DNA of 64,000 nt from Microcebus murinus (GCF_040939455.1 NC_134113.1:18338501-18402500), one strand, 5' to 3'; positions 12,535-25,276 are shown, numbered from the stretch's first letter. Made by a program: numbers and translations. The notes: generated by a model from the letters alone, not told the origin.

Positions 12535-12680
12535 AACATGATGTGGTGGAAGGTGCATGGGCTTTGGGGTCTAGTAAATCTAGTTTGGATACTCCAACTC
12601 TGTAACTTATCAGCAGTGAGTCCTGGACAAATCAAGCTCTCTGAGGTCGACCTCTCTTTCCTCAAATGAGAATAAGAAAC
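12535..12680 (+). mobile_element. MIR SINE fragment
   Basis: 'atgatgtggtggaaggtgca' followed by 'gggctttggggtctagtaaa' and 'ctctgaggtcgacctctc' fits the 5' two thirds of MIR. Confidence 0.6.
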
Positions 12681-12689
12681 ATTGTACAG

Positions 12690-12900
12690 AATGCTTTTTA
12701 AGAATTATCACATTTGATCTTCTCCATGCCCCTATAAAGTAGGCACTTTCACCATTCCAATTCTCATTTTACAGGTGAGAAAACTGAGGCTAGGCCTGGA
12801 AACTAAGTGTCTTGCCCCAAATCACAGAGCTAATTGTTGGGAGCTGGGATGCACATCTAGGCAAACTTACTCAGTTCAACTTGATAACTGACTTTTCAGG
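12690..12900 (-). mobile_element. MIR SINE, inverted
   Basis: 'ttttacaggtgagaaaactg', 'tgccccaaatcacagagct' and 'gagctgggatgcacatc' are antisense MIR in order. It abuts a plus-strand MIR. Confidence 0.8.
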
Positions 12901-13969
12901 TCTGTGGTATGAAAAATCTAGCTCAGTGCCAGAAACGTAGAAGTTCCTCCCTGCTGTTGTTGTTTACTTAATTGGAGATGGCGGCTCAAACACAGACTTG
13001 TGTGTGGACAGAACAAAAGACACAATGTCTGGATCATATTTCTCTGGCTCTTCCTTTCTGAGGCCACTGCAATCCAGTCCTCAGCTCAGAAGTCAGGGTG
13101 GTCCTTGAGCACACTATTCAAGGGCCTTGGTGTTTAGGGGGTAATAAAACCAATATGAAATGGGGTGTTTTGCTTCTTGAAACCAGACTCCCATCCCAGA
13201 AATAGCGGGCTGTCTGATTCCTTCTCCTCATTTCACATCACACCTCAATCTGCCATTGATTGGATCTAGATGGAAGTACCTTTTCTATGGAGCAGGATCA
13301 ATTTAGCCAATTTGTCTGATTTAGATGCTGCTGAGATCTGTTCCCTGAAGCCCAGGATTGGCAAAGGGCAAACTTCTTTGTGCGATTCTGTATTTAGTCA
13401 AACTGCTCCTTGTTTGGCTAGAAAAATTTTTCCTCTAGTTGCCAGGCGCTGATGTGATCAAAAAGTGACCCCTGATGTTGGACAATTGATGTTAAATGGT
13501 GCTACCAAGCAAAAAGAGTGGCTCCTGGATAAAAGGACATTTTCCCCCCTTTCAATAGAAATAGATTTCAAGCATAATTTACTGTTTCTACCTGGCGAAA
13601 GGGCATCTCTCCTCATGAATCCATGGGATGCTGAGAGGAGCACCATTTCTTTTCAGAAGGCCATGTTTCCAAATTAACTTGTTCAGATGCTAAGCAGAGA
13701 CGCAGTCGCGTTGCCCGGAAGAACAATTGCTTTCCCTGGGTTATCTATACACTGGTTCATTCAGCTCACCTTATGTTCCAAACATTGGCTGTGTCTGGGA
13801 TGGTGGTTCAATACAGTGGGAGCTTAGAGTTTTTATTCCAGCCAAACCAGTGACACAAAACCGAGAGCCTGGTGAGAATCTTCTAAGCTGCCGGGCAGAC
13901 TGACTCCCCAAAGGGAAGCTAAGAAACACAGGGGAGCTTTTGATTGGTTTCCCTGACCTGGGGAAGAGG

Positions 13970-14025
<56 letters not shown>

Positions 14026-15464
14026 TGAGCTCATGAGCTCGACATCTGTGTAGCATCAGAGATGTAACTGGAGATGACTTGGAATGAAAGGCCATTTCAG
14101 CTGTGGCGACAGCTTCCCTCTAGCCAGCCTAGCGAAGCAGGCCCTGCGGGAGGTTTGGACCTGGGTGCTCTTTCGGTGGTATTGTCTGGTGAGGCAGCAG
14201 CCGGCCCCAGTGGGTACTGAGCTCACGGCAGAGATCGAAAGCAGGGGGAGGTGGTGCTGTGGCCCCCGTGTGCCTGCTCCATACTGTCACTGTCACTGCT
14301 GAAGGCCCAAAATGGGCCGCCTCTTTACCAAGTGCTCTCAATGCCAATTCGCTCTCAGGGGACATAGGACAAAGGCGCATGCTGGATCTTCACATTTTAG
14401 AAAGAGGATAATCAATCTTACTCCACGTATAGAACAGAGCCAATGCCGGGGAAGAGCAATAAACCCTACCAGCTGCTCTGGGGCATTGGAAGGGAAAAGG
14501 GAAGGGGGGCTGGGGCTTTTTTTCTCTTCCCCAAACCTGTGGGAAGAGATTCTGTCGTAGATGACTGCACAAAGAGGGTGTGAGAGGGGAAAACATATTG
14601 GCGTAGAACGAAGTTCACCGATCGGTTTTCTAAGAAAGACACTTTTCTTCTGAAACACCAAAATCAAACTCAAACTATTTGTGCTTGATAAGTACATAAT
14701 GTTTTTCACAAACAAACAGGTCACCTGTGTGCCCATGACCCTTGTAATAATGCCAGCATCAGCAAGACCTCAGGAATTTGGCCAGGTTAGATCATTTTGT
14801 GAAAGGAGGACTGAATTAATTGTGCCCCATATTAACTACAGAACAATTTTTAACATGTTTCCTGAGAATTTGGCAAAATGAAATGCTGGGTATTTCTGGT
14901 AGCATTATTTATTTTTGCCCTTGACATCTTCTCCATTTCCAGCGTGTTTTCCTAAGAACACAAGTTCCAGGATATTAACCAACAAAGTATCAGTGGGAAA
15001 ATAAATGGCAGAAACACTATGTGAGATGAAGTCAAATAGGTTCCTCTCCTGCAGGGTCTTTTTGAGCACCCATGTGTATGGAAATCTTCAAGATGGTATT
15101 TTTAAAACGTATTTAAGCTCAGGAGGCTTTTCCTGATGAGTGCCTTGCAGAAACAATGCTTGGCAGAACACACGTGGGGCATGCTAGTGTGAAGGTTGTT
15201 CCCTGGAAATCACTTTTTAAAAGGACACATTCTGCAGCCAGCCTTTCAATGCTTAAATATTTGGAGGTTATAAGATTCCTCTTCTGGTTTGGGATTTAGG
15301 GTTAAGAGGAGAAGATTTCTCACAAGACTTGGGGATCTTCAAAAGAAACCCTGAGAGTTAGAACCCATGCAATGGCAAGAGTGGGAAACCTGCCTTGTCT
15401 TGGAAGGGAATGGTATCCATGACACGTTTTGAGCCTGAGATCCGGTAAAGTGGGACAAAAACTA
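12901..15464. other. Unique block with scattered CpGs, possible regulatory DNA
   Basis: Nothing repetitive was recognised except the CA run at 13971-14024. CpGs cluster at 13695-13720 ('acgcagtcgcgttgcccgg') and 14600-14625, unusual for this AT-rich window outside Alus. Around 14700-14930 lie possible binding sites: 'acaaacaaacagg' (forkhead-like), 'caggtcacctg' (E-box and nuclear-receptor half-site) and 'gaattaattg' (homeodomain-like). The 132-codon minus-strand frame at 14338-14736 matches nothing I know. Conservation cannot be tested here. Confidence 0.35.
13971..14024. repeat. (CA)n microsatellite
   Basis: Perfect AC repeat ending 'acgcac', followed at once by a 14-bp palindrome. Minus-strand frames rich in Val-Cys here are artefacts of the repeat. 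Confidence 0.97.
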
Positions 15465-15640
15465 ATTGATTGAGCACCCCAGAGTGCCAGATTTCACAAA
15501 GGTGGTCTAATTTAGTCTTCAAAATAGCTCAATGAGGAGGAAACTGAGGTTAAGCAAATTACCCCACTGTATAATTGTGTAATGAGTGGTGGAGTTGAGA
15601 CTCAAACAAACTCAGTGTTTCTAGAATGAAATGAGGCAAT
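15465..15640 (-). mobile_element. MIR SINE, inverted
   Basis: 'gattgagcaccccagagtgc' through 'gaggaggaaactgaggtta' to 'tggtggagttgagactcaa' is a diverged antisense MIR. Confidence 0.72.
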
Positions 15641-16464
15641 CTGACTTTTACATGCCATGCTGTGTTGACACATCTAGATATCCTGCCACATCCAGGGTCA
15701 CAGTTCAGTTGACTCCTAGAACTTTATTTTCCGAAAAGAATAGAAATCATCTAAGATATGAAGACTAGCTTATTAGGAGTCTAACTGCCTTTGGGAGGTA
15801 TGAACTGCGATTCCGTGAGGGTTTGGGGTGCTCAGGTGTCTAGTGGCTACTCACCAGGGGATCTTATGAGCAGATGTGAAGAGTTCGTGTTTGCAGTAGC
15901 CTTGAGGGCTCTTCTTTGTGGAATCCAACCCATACCTTGCAAATGGTGACCTCAATTCCTACTACTGCTTACCTTTTGCTTTACTTGGGGGACAGTTGTA
16001 CTTGAGAAGAGTGGAGGGTTAGTCTATAATCCTTTCCAACTAACTTCTAGAATAACTGGACCTCTCCAGGAAAGAAGGAGCAGGAATGGAATAGCCCTGG
16101 GCAGTTTTGCTCTTAAGAACTCTACACATTTCCCTATGGCTCTGGGAATTATTCCACCCTACTCTGTTGTAGAACTTCAGTAATTTTTGATATCAGGACA
16201 GATTCGGGGATGGGCCAATGATTGCATTTTTATTTAAAGCTATATGGCCCTTTTTCTCACTGAAGTAACTTTAACAAGGGAAGCTCAATGCTCATTATCC
16301 GTCACTCTTGGCAAACTCTTGGCATCTGAATACACATTAAACACAGCAAACTATATACCCTATTAAATAGTGCCCTGTTGTGCACATCAGCTGGTCTCAT
16401 CACAGAGAAAGACTTCTAGATTAGCCAACCTGGTTTAAAATATGGGATAGCTGGTCTCAGAGTC
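15641..16464. other. Unique DNA, no gene seen
   Basis: Ordinary single-copy-looking sequence. No repeat, splice pattern or long frame stood out. Confidence 0.45.
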
Positions 16465-16800
16465 ATTCAGTCAATTAGTTATTTGATCAACAATGCTTCT
16501 TAAGCTAAACTGACTGTGCAAACTAACTCCAAACAAGGCATTCTAAGCATGCACAAGGTAAAAGTCAGAGGTACTTGCCTTCAAAGCACTGGGGAGATGA
16601 CATATGTGTACACACATGTGCCTGGGATACAACTGAAGGGCACTATGAACATAGTATATGGAAAAATGAGACAATGAAAAGGAAAGTATGAACCTGAGGG
16701 TGGAGGGGAGATTAAACATGTGGCAAATGGTATTTGTAGCAGAAAGCAGATGACCTGTTAGTTAAATAAAGGTGTGGGAAGAGTGAGAGGGAAGTATTGA
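16465..16800 (-). mobile_element. Possible decayed L2, inverted
   Basis: Starts 'cattcagtcaattagttatt' and continues through 'ggtacttgccttcaaagcac' and a purine-rich part, the outline of an antisense L2 3' end. Weak similarity. Confidence 0.4.
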
Positions 16801-16914
16801 GGCAATGTCCATCTCAGATGGTTTGATCCAAGTAAATCCAGTCATTCTGGGAGTGGTCTATACATTCAGGCTAGCTCTCAAGTGGCTTTGAGGGTCAAGG
16901 ATGCCCAACCCATT

Positions 16915-17030
16915 AGTAACAAGACAAAAAGCTTCTTGAAGGCAGGAAAAATGTCTGACTCACCATTGTAACCTCAGCATCCAATGCACAGACCATCTGG
17001 CATATGGCAGCACTCAGTGAATTTTTGATT
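16915..17030 (+). mobile_element. L2 LINE 3' tail
   Basis: 'agcttcttgaaggcaggaaa' then 'cattgtaacctcagcatcc' and 'ctggcatatggcagcactca' match the L2 3' terminus in order. Confidence 0.72.
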
Positions 17031-17764
17031 AAAGACTAAATTAATCTGTCATCCCTAGCAACAGGCCAGAAACTCTGCAGACATGCACCATCGGAGCTCA
17101 AGTAGAAGTAGCATGACTTTGGCGAAGAGGTAAAAAAAATGGGAAAGGGAGGTGAGATGAGGGAAGTTTGTCTATAACACAATCCAATCAGCTTAATTTT
17201 GGTCTTTATGTACATTTTAAAAAATTTGAATGTAAGTAGCTTTACTTCCTTATCTTTTTGTGAAAAGACAGATAAAACATATTCTCATCTCTCCTCCAAG
17301 AGGGTTTTAAAGTCTTGTAGAAAGTTCTCCACGATAGTCAAATGGAATCTATGTCTCCTGTTTTGTGCCTTGATTCAAGATTATTTTTTTCTCATAACTT
17401 AACAGATAAAACTGTATTATCCACCACCCCTAACTTGTCTCATCATTTTATTTACTGTACTTGAAGGAAAAAAATTAGCTTTAGAACATCTAGACCATCC
17501 ACCCTTTTTTGTTGTTGTTTGTAAAAAGCAAAAGCTGAAATTGAATCATCAACACATTACTGTTGTGCTGCAACCTCTATCTAAGTAAGAGGGAATATTG
17601 ACTTAGAAATTCCACAGCCTAAGGATCCGTTAGGGAATGGAAATGGAAGCAAATGTGTCCCCAGTCTCTAGACTGCAGTGCTGGGTGGTCAGTGGATAAA
17701 CTGTTTTTGTGGCACGTTCAGCAAACCGGCAATGTCCTGAGAAACAGGCACATGCACGATGTGG
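17031..17764. other. Unique DNA, no gene seen
   Basis: AT-rich, with a 67-codon frame at 17199-17402 that matches nothing known. No repeat recognised. Confidence 0.45.
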
Positions 17765-17985
17765 TGTGGTGTAAAAAGAACAGGTTCAGGAATGAAACAA
17801 ACTTCACTTAAAAATCTGTGTGGCCTTGAGCAAATTAATTGAGGTCTCTGTGTCTCAGTTACCCCTTCTGCAAAAAGACAATAAGAGAATTTATCTCACT
17901 AGATGTTGAGAATATCAGAAACAACCTATAAAATGCTTCTGACATAACAGTAGACATTGAAAAACATGGTAGCTGCTATTTTTAT
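17765..17985 (+). mobile_element. MIR SINE
   Basis: 'tgtggccttgagcaaattaa', 'ctgtgtctcagttaccccttc' trimmed to its core, and 'ataaaatgcttctgacataa' follow the MIR order. Confidence 0.8.
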
Positions 17986-18600
17986 GATTGACTTCCTTGT
18001 AGTGGAACGAAAAGTCTTTTTCCTTTGTTTCTTAATGCTCTTTTATGGAACATAATAGAATGGAAATTAAAACAAAAAATTATCAGTCAAATATTTCTTA
18101 GTACAAGTGATAGAGTGATAAATCAAGAAACTTTCACAGTATAAGTTAAAACAGAATTTTAGGAAATTATGATTTCTAAATTTCCATGCCATTTAACAAG
18201 TATAGTCATTTTATATAACTCATTTATAGACAAGGATTCAAACAAATTACCTTTTTAAAATCTTACTATTTATTAGAGTGTAATGTTTATGCAGAGAAGT
18301 GGGCGTAGAAACCCACAGCTCAGTGGGTTTTTATAATCAGGATCAACTAGTGCAATCTGCACCCACATGGAGAAAGAAGGACATGCTCAACTGAACTAAG
18401 GCAGAGGCAGGGAGAACAGAGAAAAAAGCCTGGTATTTTCAGATAAATTTCCAGCTAAATTTCTAGTTTCATGCAAATTTCTACAGTAGAATGTAGAAGG
18501 GTTTATACAGATTTAGGACAGTAGGGCAAAAGTAGGCATTTTTTCCAAGTAATAGTGGTATGAGGATGGTGAGTTCTATTCCAGACACATGAAATTTAAA
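17986..18600. other. Unique AT-rich DNA, no gene seen
   Basis: No recognisable repeat or gene. The right end forms the left flank of the AluJ-like insertion. Confidence 0.45.
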
Positions 18601-18610
18601 GTACAGCCAA

Positions 18611-19683
<1,073 letters not shown>

Positions 19684-19693
19684 GTACAGCCAA

Positions 19694-20264
19694 AAGCCAG
19701 TAGATAGCTGCAAACACATGATCATAAAGTCAACTTACTTTTTAAATGGAACGTTATTTTTCAGCAAGGAAAGATTATGTCAAACATCATTTTTTCCCTT
19801 TGTTTTGTCTGAGCATCATATTACTGTCTTGTGGAAAAAAAAATCCCCTTTTTTTTCTTATGAAAATAACTTAATCCTCAATGTAGAAAATTTGGAAAAT
19901 AAAAATGAGTTGAAAGAGAAAGAAAGAAAGTATTCACCTTCCTATACCCAAAACAGTTGCTATTATTATTTTGTGTGTTTTTTTCCCATTGATATTGTTT
20001 TGGTATACCTCCCATTTAACATTCTATCATCAATATTTTCCATGTTATTGATATTTCCTCTTTTAATTTGTATTTCTCTGACTACTAATTTGGCTGAAAA
20101 AAATTTTTCATATGTTTTGCATTTCTGCAAAAGAAATTGATAGAATTTAAAACTAGGATGGTTCCTGCCATCCAGTATAAATGAACTGCCTCTTCCTGCC
20201 ATAAACCTCATGATGCAGATGGGTTCCTGGACTGCCTGCAAGACACTGGGTTTTTGTTTGTTTG
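19694..20264. other. AT-rich unassigned stretch
   Basis: Contains a 140-codon plus-strand frame (19718-20140) rich in Phe, Ser and Leu. It reads like chance coding in AT-rich DNA. A short part near 20070-20125 resembles antisense L1 sequence, so decayed L1 may begin here. Confidence 0.4.
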
Positions 20265-21274
20265 TTTTTAAATTTTACTTTATTGAAGTATAATATTCCT
20301 ACAGAAAAGTGCACATATTATAATTACATAGCTTGATGAGTTTTCACAAACTAAACCCAGATGAATTACTCCTACCTAGATTAGGAAATGGAACATTACC
20401 GGCACCCCAACTTCTCCCCCAACTTCATGCCCCATACCAGTCACTTCCCCTGCAAGGCTAGCCATCAGCTTGACATTTGTCAAGACCAACTAGTTTTGCC
20501 TATTTTGTACTTTTTATGTAAGTGGGATTATACAGTACAAACTCATGTGTCTGACTTAATTTATCAACATAGTTTATTCTGAGATTTATCCATACTCTTG
20601 TATGTTCATATAGGTCATTCATTTTCACTATAGAGTAGTATTTTATTATGTGCATATACCACACATTACTTACTCATTCTGCCATTGATGGAGATTTTGG
20701 AAGTTTATAGTTTTTGACTGTTATGAAGAGTGATGCTATGATATTGTGTGGTACTTGTTTTCTGGTGAATATATGCCTGAATTTCTATTGGGCATACACC
20801 TAGGCATGGAACTGTTGGGTCAAGATATATGCATATATTCAGATATTGTAGATACTCCCAGTTTTCCAAAATTGTTGTACCAATTTACCATCCTGCCATT
20901 AGTGTCGTAGAGTTCCAGTTGCTCAACATTTTTGTAAATGCTTGGTATTTTTGTCTTTTTCATTTTAGTCATTCTGGTGGGTGTGTGGTAGTTTTAATTT
21001 GAATTTCACTGTGTGACAAATGAATTTGAGCACTATTTCATATATTTGTTAGCCATGGAATATCCTGTTTTATTAAGTATTTGCTCAAGTTGTTGGTTCA
21101 TTTTTCCATTGGGATGGATATCTTTTTCTAAATGATTTGTGGATATTCTTTATATGTTTAGGATATGAGTTCTTTGTTAAATATATGCATTGAAAATATT
21201 TTCTTCCATCCTGTAGGTTGCCTATTAACTGTTGTTTCTGTCTTTTGAAGAACACAACATTTTGATCATAACCA
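20265..21274 (-). mobile_element. Ancient L1 (L1M type), 3' part, inverted
   Basis: Antisense L1 3' end: 'tttattgaagtataatattc' at the left, then 'gggattatacagtacaaact', 'ctgccattgatggagatttt' and 'ggatatgagttctttgttaa' in the order of an old L1M. It is the host of several later insertions and continues at 24136, 25003, 25885 and about 26795. Confidence 0.82.
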
Positions 21275-23850
21275 TTTTTTAAAAATTTCAGCATAATATG
21301 AGGGTACAAATGTTTAGGTTATGTGTGTTGCCTTTCCCCCCTCTTCCACACCCCGAGAGTCAGAGCTTCAAGCGTGTCAATGCCAAAGATGGTGCACATT
21401 GCACTCATTATGTATGTATATACCCATCCTTTCCTCCCCCCTCCCATCTGCTCAATGCCCGATAAATGTTATTCCTATATGCCCACTTAGCTGTTGATCA
21501 GTTAATACCAATTTGCTGCTGACTACATGTGGTGCTTCTTTTCCATTCTTGGGATACTTCACTTATTAGAATGAGTTCTAGCTCTATCCAGGCATATACA
21601 AGAGGTGCTATATCACCATTGTTTCTTATAGCTGAATAGTACTCCATGGTATACATATACCACATGTTATTAATCCACTCATGTATTGATGGGCATGTGA
21701 GTTGTTTCCACAACTTTACAATTGTGAATTGTGCTGCTATAAGCATTTGAGGGCAGGCATCTTTTTATAGTATCTTTTGTTCTTTTGGGTAGATGCCCAA
21801 TAATGGGATTGCTGGATCAAATGGTAGATCTACTTATATTGCTTAAGGTATCTCCATATTGCTTTCCACAGAGGTTACACTAGTTTGCAGTCCCACCAGC
21901 AATGTAGGAGTGTTCCTATCTCTCCACATCCATGCCAACATTTATTGATTTGGGACTTTTTGATAAACGCCATTCTGTCTAGAGATAAGTGATATCTCAT
22001 TGTGGTTTTGATTTGCATTTCTCTGATGATTAGAAATGTTGAGCATCTTTTCATATGTTTGTTGGCCATTATGCTGTCTTCTTTCGAAAAATTTCTGTTC
22101 ATGTTCTTTGCCTAGTTTTTGGTAGGGTTGTTTGATTTTTTTCTTGCTGATTTTCCTGAGTTCTAAATAGATTCTAGTTATCAGCCCTTTATCAGATGTG
22201 TAGCTTGTGAAAATTTTCTCCCATTCTGTGGGTTGTCTGTTTGCTCTCTTGACAGTTTCTTTGGCTATGCAGAAGCTTTTTAATTTGATCATGTCCCATT
22301 TATTTATTTTTGTTGTTGCTGTGATTGCCTTTGGGGTCTTCTTCGTAAATTCTTTGCCTAGGCCAATGTTTTGAAGAGTATTTCAAATGTTTTCTTCTAG
22401 AATTCTAATAGTTTCACACCTTAGGTTTAAGTCTGTTACCCAGCATGAGTTGATTTTTGTGAGAGATGAAAGGTCTGGATCCTGTTTCAGTCTTCTACAT
22501 GTGGCTATCCAGTTTTCCCAGCACCATTTATTGAATAAGGACTCTATTCCCCAGCATATGTTTTTGTCTGCTTTGTCAAAAATTAGATGGCTATACGAGG
22601 ATGATTTTATATCTGAGTTCTCTGTTCTGTTCCACTGGTCGATGACCCTGTTTTTGTGCCAATATCAAGCTCTTTTAATTACTATAGCCTTGTAGTATAG
22701 GTTGAAGTCTGGTAAATTGATACCTCCCATTTTGTTTTATTGTCTAGGATTGCTTTTGCTATATGGGGTCTTCTTTGGTTCCATACGAAATGTAAAATTA
22801 TTTTTTCTATATCTGTGAAAAATAATTATGGTATTTTAATAGGGATTGCATTGACTCTGTAGGTCACTTGGGTAATATAGATGTTGATTCTACTTACCCA
22901 TGAGCATGGTATTGCTTTCCACCTGTTTATGTCCTCTATTATTTCCTTCCTCAGTGTTTCATAGTTCTCCCTATAGAAATCTTTTACCTCCTTAGTTAAA
23001 TATATTCTTAGGTACTTTATTTTCTTTGTTGCTATTGTGAAGGGATTTGAGTATTTGATTTGGTTGTCAGTTTGACTGTTATTGTTGTATATGAATGCCT
23101 CTGATTTGTGTGTATTGATTTTGTATCCTGAGACTTTACTGAATTTGTTTATCAGTTCAAGGAGTCTCCTGGTTGAATCCTTGGGGTTTTCTAGGTATAA
23201 TATCATATCATCAACAAAGAGTGAGAGTTTGATCTCTTCTGCTCCCATTTGGACACCCTTAATTCTGCTCTGTTGTCTGACTGCTATAGCATTGTCTTCC
23301 AGCACCATGTTGAATAGAAGTGGAAATAGTGGGAAACCTTGTTCCAGTTGAGTGGTAATGCTTTCAATTTTTCCCCATTCAGTATGATGTTGGCTGTCGG
23401 TTTGTTATATATGGCTTGTATCATTTTTAGGTAAGCCCCATCTATGCCTATTTTGTTAAGTGTTCTTATCATAAAAGGGTGTTGAATTTTGTTGAATGCT
23501 TTTTCTGTGTCTATTGAAAGGATCATATGTTCTTTGTTTTTGCTTCTATTTATGTGGTGAATTACATTTATAGATTTGCATATGTTGAACCATCCCTGCA
23601 TCTCTGGGATGAAGCCCACTTGGTCATGATGGTTTATTTTCTTGATGAGCATCTGGATTCGATTAGCTAGGATTTTGTTGAGAATTTTTGCATCTGTATT
23701 CATAAGGGATATTGGTCTGTAGTTTTCTTTTTTTTGTTGCATCCTTTCCTGGTTTTAGTATCAGGGTGAAGTTGGCTTCATAAAATGTGTTGGCGAGGAT
23801 CTCATCCTATTTATCTTTTACTATAGAGCCTTATGTGTCACTTAGTGATA
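21275..23850 (-). mobile_element. Younger strepsirrhine-type L1, 5'-truncated, inverted
   Basis: Starts with a short T-run and the antisense L1 3' end 'atttcagcataatatgaggg', runs through the 3' UTR and about half of ORF2 (reverse transcriptase and C-terminal part), and stops near 23850. Similarity to the other young L1s here (40222, 49455) is obvious over 'ccattcttgggatacttcac' and 'tcccattctgtgggttgtct'. Inserted into the older L1M. Frame breaks make it non-functional. Confidence 0.9.
22826..23742 (-). pseudogene. L1 ORF2 reverse-transcriptase remnant
   Basis: Two overlapping minus-strand frames (23284-23742 then 22826-23308) encode consecutive parts of the L1 ORF2 reverse transcriptase. 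The first contains 'NYRPISLMN' and '[15 protein letters not shown]' (motif A, catalytic Asp kept). The second contains 'FVDDMILY', the catalytic box, where L1 normally has FADD; both Asp residues remain. A frameshift separates the two frames, and the endonuclease and N-terminal part are missing, so no active ORF2 product can be made from this copy. Confidence 0.85.
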
Positions 23851-24135
23851 CTTCACTAAGTATCCCAAGAATGGAAAAACAGCACCACATATACTCTCCA
23901 GCAAACTGGTATTAACTGAGCAGCACCTAAGTGGACACAGGTACTACAGTAATAGGGTATTGGGCACGTGGGAGGGGGGATGGGGCGGGTATATACATAC
24001 ATAATGAGTGAGATGTGCACCATCTGGGGGATGGTCATGCTGGGAACTCAGACTTGTGGGGGGAGGGGGGAAAGGGCATTTATTGAAACCTTAAAATCTG
24101 TACCCCCATAATATGCCGAAACAAAGAAAAAAAAA
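23850..24135 (+). mobile_element. L1 3' UTR fragment with poly(A), plus strand
   Basis: Runs from 'aagtatcccaagaatggaa' through G-rich tracts (23970-23989 and 24058-24076) to 'acccccataatatgccgaaa' and an A-rich tail. It is the same 3' UTR as at 21275-21560 but in the opposite direction, so the two L1 3' ends face outward around 2.3 kb. Confidence 0.88.
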
Positions 24136-24845
24136 CTTTCACCATATCCAAGTGAGGAAGATGTTCTGAAATTTTTTCAATTTTTGTGAAGGATAAAACA
24201 ACAATGATTGTTTTAAAACAAATCATTGTTGTTTTGTCCTCACAATTTAATCTACAATCCATCTGGAATTTAATTTTGTACACACAATGTAAGGTAGGAG
24301 TTAAGACACATGTTTTTTTCTGTAGTGATATCAATTAACATAGTACCTGTTAGTGCTGCAAAGACCATTTTTTCCATACTTAGCTGATGTGCAACAATAA
24401 CCTTTTCTTGACTCTTCTTAGACTCCTGCATTTCCATATGAGTTTTAAAATAACTAGTTTGTTAATTTTATCCCAAAAAGTAAAAACTTCTGGAATTTGT
24501 ATTAGGACTGCTTTAGATATATAGATTAATTTGTGGAGACTTTCTATCTTTACAATATTGTGCCAATTCATGAATATGCCATGTGTTTCCATTTATTCAT
24601 CCCCTTTAATTTCTTTAAATATTTTATAGGTTTTAGTATAAAAGTTTTATACATGCTTCATTACATTTCTTGGAGGGTTCTGATTTTTTTCATGCTATCA
24701 TAGATGATATTGTAAAAATTTTACTGATATTTTTTATTATTTGCTAGCCATAAAACATAATTATTGTATTACAGTGGATAAAAATAAAATTATTGTTGTA
24801 TATTGACTTTGTATCCAGCAACATTTTTATATTCATTTGTCAATT
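24136..24845 (-). mobile_element. Ancient L1 host, continued
   Basis: Antisense L1M ORF2 resumes: 'ccatctggaatttaattttg', 'atgtgtttccatttattcat' and 'gactttgtatccagcaacat' in L1 order. It contains a strong palindrome at 24191-24239. The last 12 bp are the left target duplication of the next L1 piece. Confidence 0.8.
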
Positions 24846-25002
24846 CTTTTTTTTAAATTTTTTTTATTATCTCATATTATGTGGGTACAAATATTGTTAG
24901 GGTTACATATCTTGCCCCTGTCCCCCCTCCCCACCCCACTATGCCAGAGCTTCAAGCGTGCCCAGCCTCCAAGTGGTGCACACTGCACCCACCATGTAAG
25001 TG
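24846..25002 (-). mobile_element. Short 5'-truncated young L1, inverted
   Basis: T-run, then 'tattatgtgggtacaaatat' and 'agcttcaagcgtgcccagc', the last roughly 150 bp of the young L1 3' UTR. Flanked by a 12-bp duplication 'catttgtcaatt' at 24834-24845 and 25003-25014, proving an independent retrotransposition. Confidence 0.92.
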
Positions 25003-25276
25003 CATTTGTCAATTATTAAAGTTTGTATATTCTTCTTGATATTCTAATATTCTACACAATCATGTAAAATGTGAAAAATAACAATTTTATTCATTCTTTT
25101 TTAATCCTTATGCTTTCTTATTTATTTCTTTTTATTTATTTGTTTTGTGCATTTTCTAGGATGGCCAGTATAGTAATGAATAGTAGTGGTGAAAACGGGC
25201 ATTCCTGATCTCAGGAGAGTTTTCACTATTTGTCATTGAGTATGATGTTTCCTATAGATTTTTAAAACACATATTT
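25003..25276 (-). mobile_element. Ancient L1 host, continued
   Basis: Antisense L1M: 'ggatggccagtatagtaatg' and 'gggcattcctgatctcagga' correspond to ORF2 reverse-transcriptase sequence. Interrupted at 25277 by an LTR. Confidence 0.78.

Noticed and set aside
13771..14034. Val-Cys repeat frames on the minus strand
   Set aside because: Translation of the CA microsatellite.
14338..14736. 132-codon minus-strand open frame in unique DNA
   Set aside because: No recognisable domain and several other frames are open in the same place; treated as chance in a possible regulatory block.
19718..20140. 140-codon plus-strand open frame
   Set aside because: AT-driven composition (Phe, Leu, Ser, Asn), no known motif, no start context or splice evidence, and adjacent to decayed L1 sequence.
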